From contig CP086683.1 in NCBI GenBank assembly GCA_030544685.1, positions 2,480,001 through 2,544,000 of the forward strand: DNA of 64,000 nucleotides, read 5' to 3'. The position numbers and the translations under genes are program-made. Below, piece after piece: positions 35,218-45,087 of this stretch (positions are counted from its first letter, which is position 1; the number at the start of each line of letters is the position of its first letter). The DNA comes from Pseudomonas sp. B21_DOA. Lineage in GTDB: Bacteria > Pseudomonadota > Gammaproteobacteria > Pseudomonadales > Pseudomonadaceae. Under the pieces are notes generated by a model that was not told the DNA's origin, searched no databases, and saw only the letters and a list, made by a program, of their open reading frames with translations.

Positions 35218-36390
35218 CTAGTCCGGGCCAGGCAAGTGGCGCGCGTAGTGGCGTGGGTCGAAGCGCATCACCATCAGCAGCATGATTACCATCACCGCCG
35301 TCAGCGCCCACCACGCGCCTTCGAAATTGCCCAGCCGATCGCGGATCAGGCCTGCCAACAGCGGCGAAAGTCCGGCGATCAGATAGCCGATCCCCTGCAC
35401 GAACGCGGTCAGGCCTCCGGCGCGCTGCGGCTCGTCGCAGTGATCCAGCGCGACGATCAGGCTCATTGGAAACAGGCCGCCAATCCCGAGCCCCAACAAA
35501 CACGGCCACAGCAGGACCAGATGCGCCGGGGCGAATATCAGCCCGCAGAAACCGCCGATGATCAGCATCAGCAAAACCGCCAGTATTGCGCGTCGATCAT
35601 GACTGCGATTGGCGATCGCCGGCACTGCCAGGCCGGAAATGACCTCCATCGCCGTAAGAAAACCCAACAGCAACCCGGCGTTTTGTTCGCTCCAGCCTTT
35701 TTCCACGTAGTACGGGGCGAGCCAGGCGAGGATGCAGGTGTAGGACGCCGTACCGAGGCCAAAGAAAATCGCCAGCAACCAGGCGCGGCGGCGCGTTATG
35801 AAAGACTCCCGCTGGGTCACCCTTGATACGGTTTGCGCCGGCTGCAAGCACCAGACCAGCAACGCGATCAATGCCAGCGCGGCCCAGATGGCCAGCCCCA
35901 CACGCCAACTGCCGGCCTGCGCCAGCACCAGTGGCGCGAACGAGGCGGCAATCGCGGCGCCGCCCATGATCGACGTGACGTAGACGCCCATGCATAACGC
36001 CACGTTGTCAGGGAAGCGCGACTTGATCAGCACCGGCATCAACGCCTGGATCAACGCGATGCCAGTACCGACCACTATTGCGCTGACGATCAGTTCAATG
36101 GCCGAATCGATAAACAGCCGCGACAGGGTCGCCAGCCCGATGATCAGCAATGACAGCAAAATAGTGCGCTGTTCGCCCATGCGCTCGCTGATGCTCAGGC
36201 CGAAGAACATCGCCAGTCCCATGGCCATGACCGGCAGCATCGTTAACAGAGAGGCAATGGTAAAGCTCAACGGGATATCGCCACGGATCGCCGAAAGCAG
36301 CGGCCCGATAGCTGCCATTGAGGGGCGCAGGTTGAGTGCGACGAGGACGATTGCCAGCATCAGCCAGACAGCAGGGCGGGTTTGATTCAT
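35218..36390 (-). CDS. MFS transporter, CynX/NimT family
   Basis: A 390-aa major facilitator with 12 predicted membrane segments. LNLRPSMAAIGPLLSAI in the first helix is the CynX/NimT signature; the mid-loop region WCLQPAQTVSRVTQRESF separates the two halves. CynX-like proteins export cyanate-related or other small organic anions; the substrate cannot be given. The start at 36390 is MNQTRPAVW. It is divergent from the EptA-like gene by a 314-bp region. Confidence 0.88.
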   Translation of the reverse strand: MNQTRPAVWLMLAIVLVALNLRPSMAAIGPLLSAIRGDIPLSFTIASLLTMLPVMAMGLAMFFGLSISERMGEQRTILLSLLIIGLATLSRLFIDSAIELIVSAIVVGTGIALIQALMPVLIKSRFPDNVALCMGVYVTSIMGGAAIAASFAPLVLAQAGSWRVGLAIWAALALIALLVWCLQPAQTVSRVTQRESFITRRRAWLLAIFFGLGTASYTCILAWLAPYYVEKGWSEQNAGLLLGFLTAMEVISGLAVPAIANRSHDRRAILAVLLMLIIGGFCGLIFAPAHLVLLWPCLLGLGIGGLFPMSLIVALDHCDEPQRAGGLTAFVQGIGYLIAGLSPLLAGLIRDRLGNFEGAWWALTAVMVIMLLMVMRFDPRHYARHLPGPD

Positions 36391-36704
36391 CAGCGGATCT
36401 TCGATTGCAGAGGCTGGTGATTAAGCGTGGCGACGCGCGCATCGGCAAATCAGAAAATCCCGGGCCAGACCTAAAAACTCGATAACACCGCACTCCTGCA
36501 AGGAAATTGTGAACGGCGAGAAACTGAATAAAACCTGAACCATTCTCAAATACGCGCAAACTTTCATCTCGGTACTCGAAAGCAACTAATCATTAGCATC
36601 TTTTTCACGAAAAATTGATCCATGCCTGCCTAAAGTTTGTCATGCCTCGGTGAATGAATTTTTCACAATTGACGAGGCTCTTCTTTCAGGAACTGTCACT
36701 CATC
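36391..36704. other. Divergent control region between MFS and EptA-like genes
   Basis: A 314-bp AT-rich stretch. It contains CTAAT-CATTAG (36586-36596), an imperfect palindrome about 110 bp before the EptA-like start that could bind a two-component regulator. No classical PmrA box was recognised. No gene is seen. Confidence 0.4.
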
Positions 36705-38353
36705 ATGTTGAAGTTAAAAGCCGTGCGCCCGGAATGGGTGACGTTGTTCGCCAGCGCCTTTTTGTTGCTCGGTTTCAATCTGGTGCTTTGGCAACATCTG
36801 CTCGAGATCACCGCTGCCGACGGCAAGGGCATCGCCATGCGCGTGGCGTTTGGCGTGATGATCTTTGCCGCGTTCAATATCGTGCTGACGTTATTCGCTT
36901 TCCGGCCACTGCTTAAACCACTGTTGACTCTTTTGTTTTTAGTCAGCGCCGGCGTGGCTTATTTCATGAGCCAATATGGCGTGATGATCGATGCCGGCAT
37001 GTTGCGTAACTTTGCCGAAACCAATGCGACGGAAGTGCGTGATCTGCTCTCGTTGAAGTTATTCGCTTATATTCTCTTGCTGGGTGTTTTGCCGTGTTTG
37101 TTGTTGTGGAAAGTACCGGTCAATTATCGGCGCTGGCATCGTGAGTTGTTCAGCAAAGTTATCGTCAGTGTCGCCTCTGCGGCAGTGATCGGTGTAGTCG
37201 CATTGGCCAACTACCAAGGCTTGTCGTCGCTGTTTCGCAATCATCACGAAATTCGCCTGATGCTGGTGCCGAGCAATTACATCGGCGCATCCATTGGTTA
37301 CCTGCAGGAGCAAGTGGTTTCGGCGCAGCAGCCGTTTATCAAGATTGGCGAAGATGCCCAGCGCAATCCCGACTTGCAGTTCCAGCCACGCAAATCGCTG
37401 ACGGTGCTGGTGGTGGGGAAAGTGCGCGGGCGCAGAACTTCGGCATTCTCGGTTACGACCGAGACACCACGCCGCAGCTGAACAAGGAGGCCGGGCTGAT
37501 CGCCTTTACCGATGTGCATTCCTGCGGCACGGAAACTGCGGTTTCGGTGCCATGCATGTTCTCCAACATGGGCCGCAAGGATTACAACGCCAGCAAAGCC
37601 AAGAACGAAGAAGGTTTGCTCGATGTGCTCAAGCGGGCCGGCATTGATGTGATCTGGCGCGATAACCAGTCCGGCTGCAAGGGCACTTGCGACCGCGTCA
37701 CGGTGCAGGATGTCAGCAAGTTGCAGGATCCGGCGCTCTGCGCCAACAGCGAATGCCGTGATGAAATACTTCTGCAGGGCCTGCAAAGTTTCATCGATCA
37801 TCTGGACAAGGACACCGTGCTGGTTCTGCACCAGATGGGCAGTCACGGCCCGGATTACTTCAAGCGTTATCCCAAGGAGTACGAACACTTCACTCCGGTC
37901 TGTGAAAGTAACGCACTGAACAATTGCAGCCGCGAAAGTATCGTCAACGGTTACGACAACACACTGGTGTACACCGACCATGTGCTGGCGAGCCTGATCG
38001 ATGTGTTGCGCATTAATCAGGACAAAGTCGACACCGCCATGCTTTATCTGTCCGATCACGGCGAATCGCTGGGCGAGTACAACCTGTTTCTGCACGGCAC
38101 GCCGTACATGTTGGCGCCTGAGCAACAAAAGCATGTAGCGATGCTGGCGTGGTTCTCCGACAGTTATCAGAAGGCTTACTCGGTCGACACACACTGTTTG
38201 CAAATGAGCCGGGACAAACCGCTGAGTCAGGACAACCTGTTCCACTCGATGCTCGGTCTGCTGGAGGTGCGCAGCAGCGTTTATCAACCTGCCTTGGACA
38301 TGTTTGCCGGCTGTCGCGGCGCGGTGATCGACGGCGTGTTGGCCAAGGAGTGA
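36705..38353 (+). CDS. eptA: Lipid A phosphoethanolamine transferase, EptA-like, one-base frameshift
   Basis: An inner-membrane enzyme that adds phosphoethanolamine to lipid A, lowering affinity for cationic peptides and polymyxin. About 549 aa: five N-terminal membrane helices (about 1-190) and a periplasmic sulfatase-fold domain. The metal-site Glu falls in VVGESARAQNFGILGY, the nucleophile Thr in SCGTETAVSVPCMFS, and the later ligands in LSDHGESLGE and HGTPYM. The frame breaks at GGGG 37416-37419. One more G restores VVGESARA and an uninterrupted protein. The start may be ATG 36705 (MLKLKAVRPEW) or ATG 36654, 17 codons earlier. Assignment to EptA rather than another phosphoethanolamine transferase is by motif only. 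Confidence 0.87.
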
Positions 38354-38516
38354 AGCGTTTGCGGCCCGTCGCGTCGATGCGACAGGCCTTTCTGTTTCTG
38401 CTGTCAGACTATTCTTGCTGACAGGCAAGATATTTCCTTACAGCTCTTGCCCTGCAAAGGCGCGTAAATCGTCGGTGGCGATATATACTGCGCGCCATTC
38501 TTCAAGGGAGAGCCGT

Positions 38517-39650
38517 GTGGCTATCGATATTCACTGGATTCGCGACAACGAAAGCCTCGCGCAGTTTTGCGCCGAGTGGCAGCAGCTGCCGTTCGTTGCC
38601 CTCGACACCGAATTCATGCGGGTCGACACCTTCTACCCGATTGCCGGCCTGTTACAGATCGGCGACGGCAAGCGCGCCTACCTGATCGATCCGCTGACCA
38701 TCAACGCCTGGCAACCGCTGGCCGCGCTGCTGGAGAACCCGGCGGTGCTGAAAGTCCTGCACGCCTGCAGCGAAGACCTCGAAGTGCTGCTGCGCCTGAC
38801 CGGCAGCCTGCCGGCGCCATTGTTTGACACGCAACTGGCCGCCGCTTATCTGAATCTCGGTTTCTCGATGGGCTACTCGCGTCTGGTGCAGGAGGTGCTC
38901 GGCATCGACCTGCCCAAGGGCGAAACCCGCTCCGACTGGTTGCAGCGTCCGCTGTCCGAAACCCAGATCAGCTATGCCGCCGAAGATGCCGTGCATCTGG
39001 CCGAGGTGTTCGTCGAGTTACGCCCCAAGCTGTCCGACGACAAGTTCGCCTGGGTGCTGGAAGATGGCGCCGAACTCGTCGCCAACCTGCGCCGCGAGAC
39101 CGATCCGTACGAGGTCTATCGCGAGGCGAAACTGGCGTGGAAGCTGTCCCGCGCGCAACTCGCTGTGCTGCGTGAACTGTGCGCCTGGCGCGAAAAAGAA
39201 GCCCGTGCCCGCGACTTGCCGCGCAACCGCATTGTTCGTGAACACTCGCTGTGGCCCCTGGCCCGCACGCAGCCGGATAACCTCGCGGCGCTAGGCAAGA
39301 TCGAAGACATGCACCCGCGTACCGTACGTCAGGACGGGCAGTTTCTGCTTGATCTGATCAAGCGCTCTGGCAGTGTGAGCCCTGATCAATGGCCGCCGGC
39401 AGTGCCGGAGCCGTTGCCGATCGAAGCCGCTGCGCTGATCAAACAACTGCGCGCACTGGGCCAGGCTGAGGCCGAACGCCTGGGTATTGCGCCGGAACTG
39501 ATGCTGCGCAAGAAAACCCTCGAAGCCCTGGTCAAAAGCGGCTTTCCCGAGGGGCCTTACCAATTGCCCGATTCGTTGCGTGGCTGGCGCCGCGAATTGC
39601 TCGGCCAGAAGCTGCTCGACAGCCTGGCCACCGCCGGAGAACAGCCTTGA
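38517..39650 (+). CDS. rnd: Ribonuclease D
   Basis: A 3'-5' exoribonuclease that helps mature tRNA 3' ends, 377 aa. The DEDD catalytic acids appear in VALDTEFMR (D30, E32), [10 protein letters not shown] and YAAEDAVHL; an HRDC domain lies at about 210-290 ([20 protein letters not shown]). The start is GTG 38517, 5 bp after AAGGGAGAG; longer upstream frames have no ribosome site. It is followed by ycgL with a 4-bp overlap, so the two form an operon. Confidence 0.94.
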   Translation: MAIDIHWIRDNESLAQFCAEWQQLPFVALDTEFMRVDTFYPIAGLLQIGDGKRAYLIDPLTINAWQPLAALLENPAVLKVLHACSEDLEVLLRLTGSLPAPLFDTQLAAAYLNLGFSMGYSRLVQEVLGIDLPKGETRSDWLQRPLSETQISYAAEDAVHLAEVFVELRPKLSDDKFAWVLEDGAELVANLRRETDPYEVYREAKLAWKLSRAQLAVLRELCAWREKEARARDLPRNRIVREHSLWPLARTQPDNLAALGKIEDMHPRTVRQDGQFLLDLIKRSGSVSPDQWPPAVPEPLPIEAAALIKQLRALGQAEAERLGIAPELMLRKKTLEALVKSGFPEGPYQLPDSLRGWRRELLGQKLLDSLATAGEQP

Positions 39651-39940
39651 AACGTATTTGCTCCATCTACCAAAGCTCCAAGCGCAGCGGCATGTATCTT
39701 TACGTGCTCAAGAGCGATGCGCTCGAGCGCGTGCCGGATGCGCTGATGACGGCTTTCGGCAAAGCGAAGCATTCGTTCGATCTGGTGCTGTCGCCCGAGC
39801 GCAAACTGGCCAGCGAAGATATTACTGTGGTCCTGGAAAACCTCGACAAGCAGGGCTATCACCTGCAGATGCCACCGGCCGAGGACGAGTACATCGAGCA
39901 CCTGCCCGAAGAGTTGCTGCGACGCAACGACCCGGTCTGA
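39647..39940 (+). CDS. ycgL: YcgL-domain protein
   Basis: A 97-aa protein of the YcgL (DUF709) family: [19 protein letters not shown] and [10 protein letters not shown] mark it. The start overlaps the rnd stop (ATGA), a conserved order in gammaproteobacteria. Function unsettled; structural studies of the family show a small alpha-beta fold, and its link to rnd suggests an RNA-related role. Confidence 0.9.
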   Translation: MKRICSIYQSSKRSGMYLYVLKSDALERVPDALMTAFGKAKHSFDLVLSPERKLASEDITVVLENLDKQGYHLQMPPAEDEYIEHLPEELLRRNDPV

Positions 39941-40045
39941 CCCGCGAGGCCCTGTCCTGGGCCTCGGTTAACCCTGGAACTGTTTTTACCGCGATGGCCG
40001 GCCCCAACCCGGCGGCCGTCTGCACGGTTTGCGAAAGGTTTGAAG

Positions 40046-40978
40046 ATGCGCGTTCTGATTGCCGAACACGACCACGCGATATACGCCCGCCTGCTGCGTC
40101 AGGCACTGCCCGAGCTTGAAGTCCTGACCAGCGGCGACTCCGCCGAACTGGCGCGTCAGGCCGCCGATTGCCCGGTGTGGCTGGGCCAGCCGGATCTGCT
40201 GGCGACCCTGCTGCGCCAAGGGCATCAACCGCAATGGCTGCAATCGACCTGGGCCGGCATCACGCCGCTGCTCGCCGACGGCCTGCGCCGCGATTATCGC
40301 CTGACCCGCGCCGTGGGGATTTTCGGTCAGGTCATGGCCGAATACGTGCTGACCTACATCCTTGGCCACGAACGCGAAGTGCTCGCGCGGCTGGTCAGTC
40401 AGGTCGAGCGCAAGTGGGACAACCGCAGCGGCCAGAGTCTGGTCGGGCGCAAGGTGCTGATCGTCGGCACCGGTGACATTGGCCAAAGTGTCGCGCAATT
40501 TCTGCTGCCGTTCGGCGTCGAGCTGTACGGCATCGCCAGCACCGCGCGGGAACAGGCGCCATTCGTCGAAGTCGGCGCGCTGGCCGATCTGCCACGGTTG
40601 GTGGGCGAGGTGGACTACGTGGTCAATCTGCTACCGAACACCGAACACACCCACGATATCTACGACGCGGCGCTGTTCAAGCAATTCAAACCGACCGGGT
40701 TGTTCATCAACGCTGGACGCGGTGTCGCGGTGGTCGATGCCGATCTGGTCGAGGCTTTGAAAGAAGGGCATCTGGCCGGCGCGGTGATCGACGTCTGCCG
40801 CCAGGAACCATTGCCGCAACGCCACCCCTTCTGGACCGCTTGGGGCTTGCTGCTCACCGGACACAGCTCGGCACCGACATCGCCGGCGTTGATGGTGGAT
40901 TTGTTCGTGCACAACCTGAAAGCGTACGAGGCGGGTGAGGCGTTGCGTGGCGAGGTGGATTTCACCCGCGGTTACTGA
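40046..40978 (+). CDS. D-2-hydroxyacid dehydrogenase family protein
   Basis: A 310-aa NAD(P)-dependent dehydrogenase. The Rossmann motif VLIVGTGDIGQSVAQFLLPF sits at about residue 135; INAGRGVAVVDADLVEAL, then DVCRQEPLPQRHPFW and the C-terminal HSS (TGHSSAPTSP) supply the catalytic Arg/Glu/His set. The product is most like glyoxylate or hydroxypyruvate reductases of the GhrA type; substrate undecided. ATG 40046 follows GAAAGG. A TTG two codons upstream is also possible. Confidence 0.88.
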   Translation: MRVLIAEHDHAIYARLLRQALPELEVLTSGDSAELARQAADCPVWLGQPDLLATLLRQGHQPQWLQSTWAGITPLLADGLRRDYRLTRAVGIFGQVMAEYVLTYILGHEREVLARLVSQVERKWDNRSGQSLVGRKVLIVGTGDIGQSVAQFLLPFGVELYGIASTAREQAPFVEVGALADLPRLVGEVDYVVNLLPNTEHTHDIYDAALFKQFKPTGLFINAGRGVAVVDADLVEALKEGHLAGAVIDVCRQEPLPQRHPFWTAWGLLLTGHSSAPTSPALMVDLFVHNLKAYEAGEALRGEVDFTRGY

Positions 40979-40997
40979 CTCACCCGATTTCGCTGTG

Positions 40998-41086
40998 GCA
41001 GCGAGCCCGCTCGCGAAGAGGGCGTGTCAGTCGACAACAGCGTGTCTGACACAGCGCTTTCGCGAGCAGGCTCGCTCCCACATTGG
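40998..41086. repeat. REP elements (GAGCCCGCTCGCG and inverse GAGCAGGCTCGCTCCC)
   Basis: A GGCAGCGAGCCCGCTCGCGAAG copy, cut here to its core, faces TTCGCGAGCAGGCTCGCTCC downstream. The two are about 50 bp apart, in the 250-bp gap between two genes. Typical Pseudomonas REP doublet. Confidence 0.85.
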
Positions 41087-41230
41087 TTTCAAAGTGCAGC
41101 CACCAGTTTGCTCAGCGGGCGGCGCTGGCGCTGACAAGCGGATTTACCGGCAGTCGCCAGCGCTTGGCCCTTGCCTCCGCTGGCACTAGACTGGCGGCCT
41201 TTTCACCACCTTGATGTTGATGCTTGAGCC

Positions 41231-41680
41231 ATGGCCGCCATAGTCGAACCGTTCTGGAAACGCAAAACCCTCGATCAACTCGATCACGAGGAATGGGAAT
41301 CGCTGTGTGACGGCTGCGGTCTGTGCTGCCTGCAAAAGCTCGAGGACGAAGAAGACAACAGCGTCTATTACACGCGCATAGCCTGCAAACTGCTGGATCT
41401 GAAAACCTGCCAGTGCAGCGATTATCCGAACCGGATCAAGTTTGTCCCGGACTGCATTCAGCTAACGCCGGGTCAGGCGGAACAATTCAAATGGCTGCCG
41501 CCGACCTGTGGTTATCGTCTGGTCAGCGAGGGCAAGGATCTGCCGTTATGGCATCACCTGGTGTGTGGCGACCGCGATGCGGTGCACCATGAGCGGATTT
41601 CCCAATCCGGGCGCATGCTCGCTGAAGGCAGCGTGCCGGAGGATGACTGGGAAGATCATCTGATCTTTCGCGCGGGCTGA
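41231..41680 (+). CDS. ycgN: YcgN-family cysteine-cluster protein
   Basis: A 149-aa UPF0260 (YkgJ-like) protein. The cysteines form CDGCGLCC near residue 25, then C-x13-x-C and PDCIQLTP, a candidate iron-sulfur or zinc cluster. The role is unknown. ATG 41231 opens [17 protein letters not shown], and is preceded by TTGATGCTTGAGCC with weak ribosome site. Confidence 0.88.
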   Translation: MAAIVEPFWKRKTLDQLDHEEWESLCDGCGLCCLQKLEDEEDNSVYYTRIACKLLDLKTCQCSDYPNRIKFVPDCIQLTPGQAEQFKWLPPTCGYRLVSEGKDLPLWHHLVCGDRDAVHHERISQSGRMLAEGSVPEDDWEDHLIFRAG

Positions 41681-41707
41681 AATTTTCTCCCTTCAGGTAT
41701 ATCGCAA

Positions 41708-41761
41708 TCGCTGGCAAGCCAGCTCCCACAGGTTTTTCTGTGGGAGCTGGCTTGCCAGCGA
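41708..41761. repeat. REP palindrome (TCGCTGGCAAGCCAGC type)
   Basis: TCGCTGGCAAGCCAGCTCCC and its inverse copy across a short T-rich loop (TTTTTCT), in a gap between convergent genes. Same family as the copy at 15074-15140. Confidence 0.9.
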
Positions 41762-41792
41762 AGAGGCCATCAGCGGCGCTGAGGATCCCGGA

Positions 41793-42170
41793 TCAAACCC
41801 CGGCTTTCGGCGAGGTCAGCGAATCATTGCCGGTCACAGTGGCTGTTTCAGTAGCCACTTCGGCATTGGTCTTCAGCTTGCTCAGTTCTTCCCCGGCGCG
41901 TTCGATCTTCGCCCGCACGTTGCTCATGTCCTGACGGCCTTTTTCCAGCAGGCTTTTCGCCGAGCAGTGCCCGGTAATGCCACGGGCCACGGCCATGCCG
42001 CCGAGCGCCACTTGAATCAGGCCGAACACGCCGCCCCGGCGCAGGCCCTTGCCGACCATCAACACGCCGCCGGTCAACGAGCCGACGCGCTCCCATCCAT
42101 GCACATTTTTGTGCGCAGGCGACTGGAACGGGGTGGATTCGATGCGTTCTACGCGTTTGAGCTCGCTCAT
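41793..42170 (-). CDS. DUF2892 membrane protein, 125 aa
   Basis: A short protein with the DUF2892 pattern: NVHGWERVGSLTGGVLMVGKGL and IQVALGGMAVARGITGHCSA, each a membrane-spanning hairpin half. The C-terminal 45 residues are charged and predicted coiled coil (MSNVRAKIERAGEELSKL). Function unknown. Relatives are inner-membrane proteins near rhodanese domains in other bacteria; no such partner is present here. Confidence 0.82.
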   Translation of the reverse strand: MSELKRVERIESTPFQSPAHKNVHGWERVGSLTGGVLMVGKGLRRGGVFGLIQVALGGMAVARGITGHCSAKSLLEKGRQDMSNVRAKIERAGEELSKLKTNAEVATETATVTGNDSLTSPKAGV

Positions 42171-42251
42171 GATCTATCTCCAGGCAGGGTGCGATTGATA
42201 GATAAGCTGACTGCCACGGCGGTCAGCTTGTTCCATCGAATGTGCGACGCT

Positions 42252-42721
42252 TCAGCGGAATTTCGGCCCGGAGCGGGTATTCAGCCCTTTGGCCATGCGG
42301 TCGTAGAGCACGACATTGACGGTGGCGGCGAGGTTCATGCAGCCGGTGGTCGGGATGTACACGACGTCTTCGCACCAGTCGCGAATCTCTTTATCCAGCG
42401 AGCCGTCTTCCGGGCCGAAGATGTACAGCGCGCGGTCGGGGTGGGTGTATTCCGGCAGCGGCCGGGCGCCTTCGACCAGCTCCACCGCCACGGGCACGCA
42501 GTTGAGCGGGAGAATTTTTTCAGGTCGTCGATGCCGATCAGCGGGATGTCGTAGTGCACGCGCTTGGTGTCGGTGACGAAATCGGCGGCGCGTTCATAAC
42601 GCTTGCCGGTGTAGAACACCGACGCCACGCCGTAACACCCTGCGGCGCGCATCACCGAGCCGACGTTCTCCGGTGATTTGGGGTTATACAAACCAATGCA
42701 GCTGTACCGTTTGTCTGCCAC
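42252..42721 (-). CDS. TrmH/SpoU-family RNA 2'-O-methyltransferase, one-base frameshift
   Basis: A SPOUT-fold RNA methyltransferase of 156 aa. Motif 1 region: NPKSPENVGSVMRAAGCYG; motif 2: ALYIFGPEDGSL; motif 3: IPTTGCMNLAATVNVVLYD. Together these form the SAM knot. The target RNA is not readable from motifs. The frame breaks in the run of six T at 42515-42520 (A in the gene). One more A restores DDLKKILPLNCVPVAV. The start is GTG 42721, with GAAGG nearby upstream. Confidence 0.86.
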
Positions 42722-42805
42722 GAGCGGGATGCCTTCGGGAAAAAGAGCGGGATTATACGGGGATTGGGCGGTTGTGGTCAGATCATGGATTGGCGGTGCC
42801 CGAAC

Positions 42806-42890
42806 GGCCGCCTTCGCGAGCAAGCTCGCTCCCACAGTGGTTTTGTGCATGACACCGATCCAGTGTGGGAGCGAGCTTGCTCGGGAAGGG
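42806..42890. repeat. REP elements (GAGCAAGCTCGC type)
   Basis: CGCGAGCAAGCTCGCTCCC and its inverse GGGAGCGAGCTTGCTCG, separated by about 35 bp, between the methyltransferase and YajD-type genes. Confidence 0.85.
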
Positions 42891-42912
42891 CCAGTCAGGC
42901 CAATGAAGAACT

Positions 42913-43284
42913 TTAATCTTCTTTTTTCATGAGACCGGCCAGAGCGGCAAACGGGTTATGCGTGGCCTTGGCGATTTTCGGTGTGCTCAGCGAGCCGTCG
43001 CCGAAATACTGCTGATCGGTGTAACGCGAGTGTTCGTTGTCATGGCAGTACAGGCACAACAGCTCCCAGTTCGAGCCGTCCTGCGGGTTGTTGTCGTGGT
43101 TGTGGTCGCGGTGGTGCACGGTCAGTTCGCTCAGGCGCTTGCCGGAAAACTCACGAGCGCAGCGGCCGCAGACGTGCGGATACATCTTCAGGGCCTTGTC
43201 GCGGTAGCCCATTTCCTTGTCGCGCTGGTTGTCGGCGAGGATGCGGTCCAGCTTCGACGTGTTGGTGGGGGTGGACGAACTCAT
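42913..43284 (-). CDS. yajD: HNH nuclease, YajD family
   Basis: A 123-aa HNH-fold protein. CGRCAREFSG and LLCLYCHDNEHS give the two zinc CxxC pairs; LTVHHRDHNHDNNP supplies the His-His of the HNH core. YajD is a conserved housekeeping-type nuclease of unclear target. ATG 43284 starts MSSSTPTNTSK after AGGTGAACCC. It differs from the phage HNH at 5272 in having zinc ribbons. Confidence 0.88.
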   Translation of the reverse strand: MSSSTPTNTSKLDRILADNQRDKEMGYRDKALKMYPHVCGRCAREFSGKRLSELTVHHRDHNHDNNPQDGSNWELLCLYCHDNEHSRYTDQQYFGDGSLSTPKIAKATHNPFAALAGLMKKED

Positions 43285-43333
43285 GGGTTCACCTTTGCAG
43301 AAAGACTGATGACGGTTATGCGCAGAGTTTAGC

Positions 43334-44020
43334 TCAGCCCTTGAGCTTCTCGGCAATCCAGATCGTGTGGCGGGTGCCCTTGTTGCCGTGGGCGAAGACC
43401 TGGACTTCTTCGGCCTTGAAACCGGCCTTCTTCAATTTCTTGGAAAACTGCCGATCGGCGCTGGCCGACCACACGGCGAGCACGCCTTTGGGACGCAGCG
43501 CCTTGGCGCAGGCATTCAGGCCAGCGGCGGAATACAGCCAGCTGTTGGCCTTCTGAGTCAGGCCTTCAGGGCCGTTGTCGACGTCGAGCATGATTGCGTC
43601 GAAACCGTTCGGCTCGCTTTGCAGCACGTTGGCCACGTCTTCCTGGCGGATCCCTGTGCGCGGGTCGAGCAATGGCCGGCCGGATTTCTCCCCGAGCGGG
43701 CCGCGATTCCACTCGACCACGCCGGGCACCAGTTCGGCAACCACTACTTCGGCGGATTTACCCAGATGCTTGAGTGCCGAGGCGAGGGTGAAGCCCATGC
43801 CGAGGCCCCCGATCAACACCCGCGAATGCGGCCGGCCGGCGACCTTGCGGCAGGGAATCTCGGCCAGTGCATCTTCGGAACCGTGCATGCGCGTATTCAT
43901 CAACTGCCCGCCATCGCCGCCCTGAATCTTGATGACGAAGTCCTCGCCGTACTCGAACAGGCACAGGGCACCGCCGTTTTCAGGGATCGGGGTGGTGTCG
44001 AGCAGAACGAAACGTTTCAT
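43334..44020 (-). CDS. Spermidine synthase-like methyltransferase-fold protein
   Basis: A 228-aa protein with the spermidine synthase-type Rossmann fold: RVLIGGLGMGFTLASALKHL is the SAM-type binding loop and AIMLDVDNGPEGL the acid loop. The substrate Asp region of true SpeE enzymes is altered (no GGGDG), so the reaction is uncertain; homologues are annotated spermidine synthase-like. ATG 44020 (MKRFVLLDTTPIP) is the natural start. Confidence 0.83.
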   Translation of the reverse strand: MKRFVLLDTTPIPENGGALCLFEYGEDFVIKIQGGDGGQLMNTRMHGSEDALAEIPCRKVAGRPHSRVLIGGLGMGFTLASALKHLGKSAEVVVAELVPGVVEWNRGPLGEKSGRPLLDPRTGIRQEDVANVLQSEPNGFDAIMLDVDNGPEGLTQKANSWLYSAAGLNACAKALRPKGVLAVWSASADRQFSKKLKKAGFKAEEVQVFAHGNKGTRHTIWIAEKLKG

Positions 44021-44099
44021 GGAAATCTCTACAAGGGGGAAGGCAAGCAGGCGCGTTGGGAGTAGCCTGAGCACAGACTAAGGCCAAACGGAGCCCTTG

Positions 44100-44384
44100 A
44101 TGAAGCGCACCATTCTAACGGTCATTACCCTGGCCGCGCTCGCGATTACTGCAGTGCAGGCCCAGCAAAGCGTTCCGGTCAGCCCGATGCCGCAACCCGG
44201 CTCGCCCGGTACTGCAACGCCGACGCCGTACCCGCAGATCACTCCGATCACTCTGCCGAAATCGGGCGCCGGCAGCGGCAGCCCGCCGCTGGTACCGATC
44301 GAAATGCCCAGCCCGCCGAGCAAGGATCAACCGGTGCCGGGCATCGAGCCGAACGGCAACAAGGTCAAATCTCCCGGCGGTTAA
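44100..44384 (+). CDS. Small exported proline-rich protein, 94 aa
   Basis: A signal peptide (MKRTILTVITLAALAITAVQA) followed by about 70 residues rich in Pro, Gly and Ser (PVSPMPQPGSPGTATPTPYP), with no fold I recognise. Likely a flexible periplasmic or envelope protein. Start ATG 44100. Its stop codon shares TTAA with the opposed cNMP-domain gene. Confidence 0.72.
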   Translation: MKRTILTVITLAALAITAVQAQQSVPVSPMPQPGSPGTATPTPYPQITPITLPKSGAGSGSPPLVPIEMPSPPSKDQPVPGIEPNGNKVKSPGG

Positions 44385-44854
44385 ACCTGTTGCGCAGCGA
44401 GTTGGCCGTCGGCCATGCGCAGGCGTTTGGACAGCGAGACAGCGAGGGCGCGGATGATCTTCGCGGCGATTTTCGGCGCGTCGTTGAGCATTTTTTCCAG
44501 CGAGTCCTTGCCCAGATTGAGCAACTGACAATTGCTCGCCGCGATACACGTGGCCGAACGGCGCTCGCCATCGAGCACGGCCATTTCACCGAAGGCGCGG
44601 CCGCTGCGCAGGGTGGCCATGGTGATCACCTGGCCGTCGGCGCCGGTTTTCTGCACGGCGACCTGGCCGGTGTGGATGATGCACATGAAGCTGCCGGCAT
44701 CGCCCTCGCGAAAAATCGCCTCGCCCTCAGCCACGGTGCTGATGCTGAAGTAACCGGAAGCGGCCGCAAAGTCGGCCAGCTGCAATTGATCGAACAGGCC
44801 ACAGTCCATCAGCCAGTCGCGGATTTCGTTGTTCAGAAAGGTCGGTTCGGACAT
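44381..44854 (-). CDS. Cyclic nucleotide-binding domain protein, 157 aa
   Basis: A Crp-type cNMP-binding beta barrel alone: GEAIFREGDAGSFMCIIHTG, then RSGRAFGEMAVLDGERRSATCIA, the phosphate-binding cassette with FGEMA and RRSA. No helix-turn-helix follows, so it is not a transcription factor on its own; it may regulate a partner or bind c-di-GMP or cAMP. It follows a weak ribosome site before ATG 44854. Confidence 0.88.
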   Translation of the reverse strand: MSEPTFLNNEIRDWLMDCGLFDQLQLADFAAASGYFSISTVAEGEAIFREGDAGSFMCIIHTGQVAVQKTGADGQVITMATLRSGRAFGEMAVLDGERRSATCIAASNCQLLNLGKDSLEKMLNDAPKIAAKIIRALAVSLSKRLRMADGQLAAQQV

Positions 44855-44912
44855 GTCGATGCGGTCTTTTTGTTATCACATTTCAAGGCTATACACGGAT
44901 CCCGTAGGAATG

Positions 44913-45050
44913 GGCTTTTGTGGCGAGGGATTTATCCCCGTTGGGCTGCGCAGCAGTCGCAAATCCTGCCAACTCGGTGCTTCAGGAATACTGAGTTTGC
45001 AGGTTTTGGGGCCGCTTCGCAGCCCAACGGGGATAAATCCTCGCCATAAG
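44913..45050. repeat. Long inverted repeat of the GGCGAGGGATTTATCCCCG type
   Basis: GGCGAGGGATTTATCCCCG at the left faces CGGGGATAAATCCTCGCC at the right, about 100 bp apart. The same family recurs at 49336-49463. It is a second Pseudomonas dispersed-repeat family, distinct from the REP types above. Confidence 0.8.
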
Positions 45051-45087
45051 GGTCTGCTGTTAAGACCCAAGCCACCCACAGAGTTCC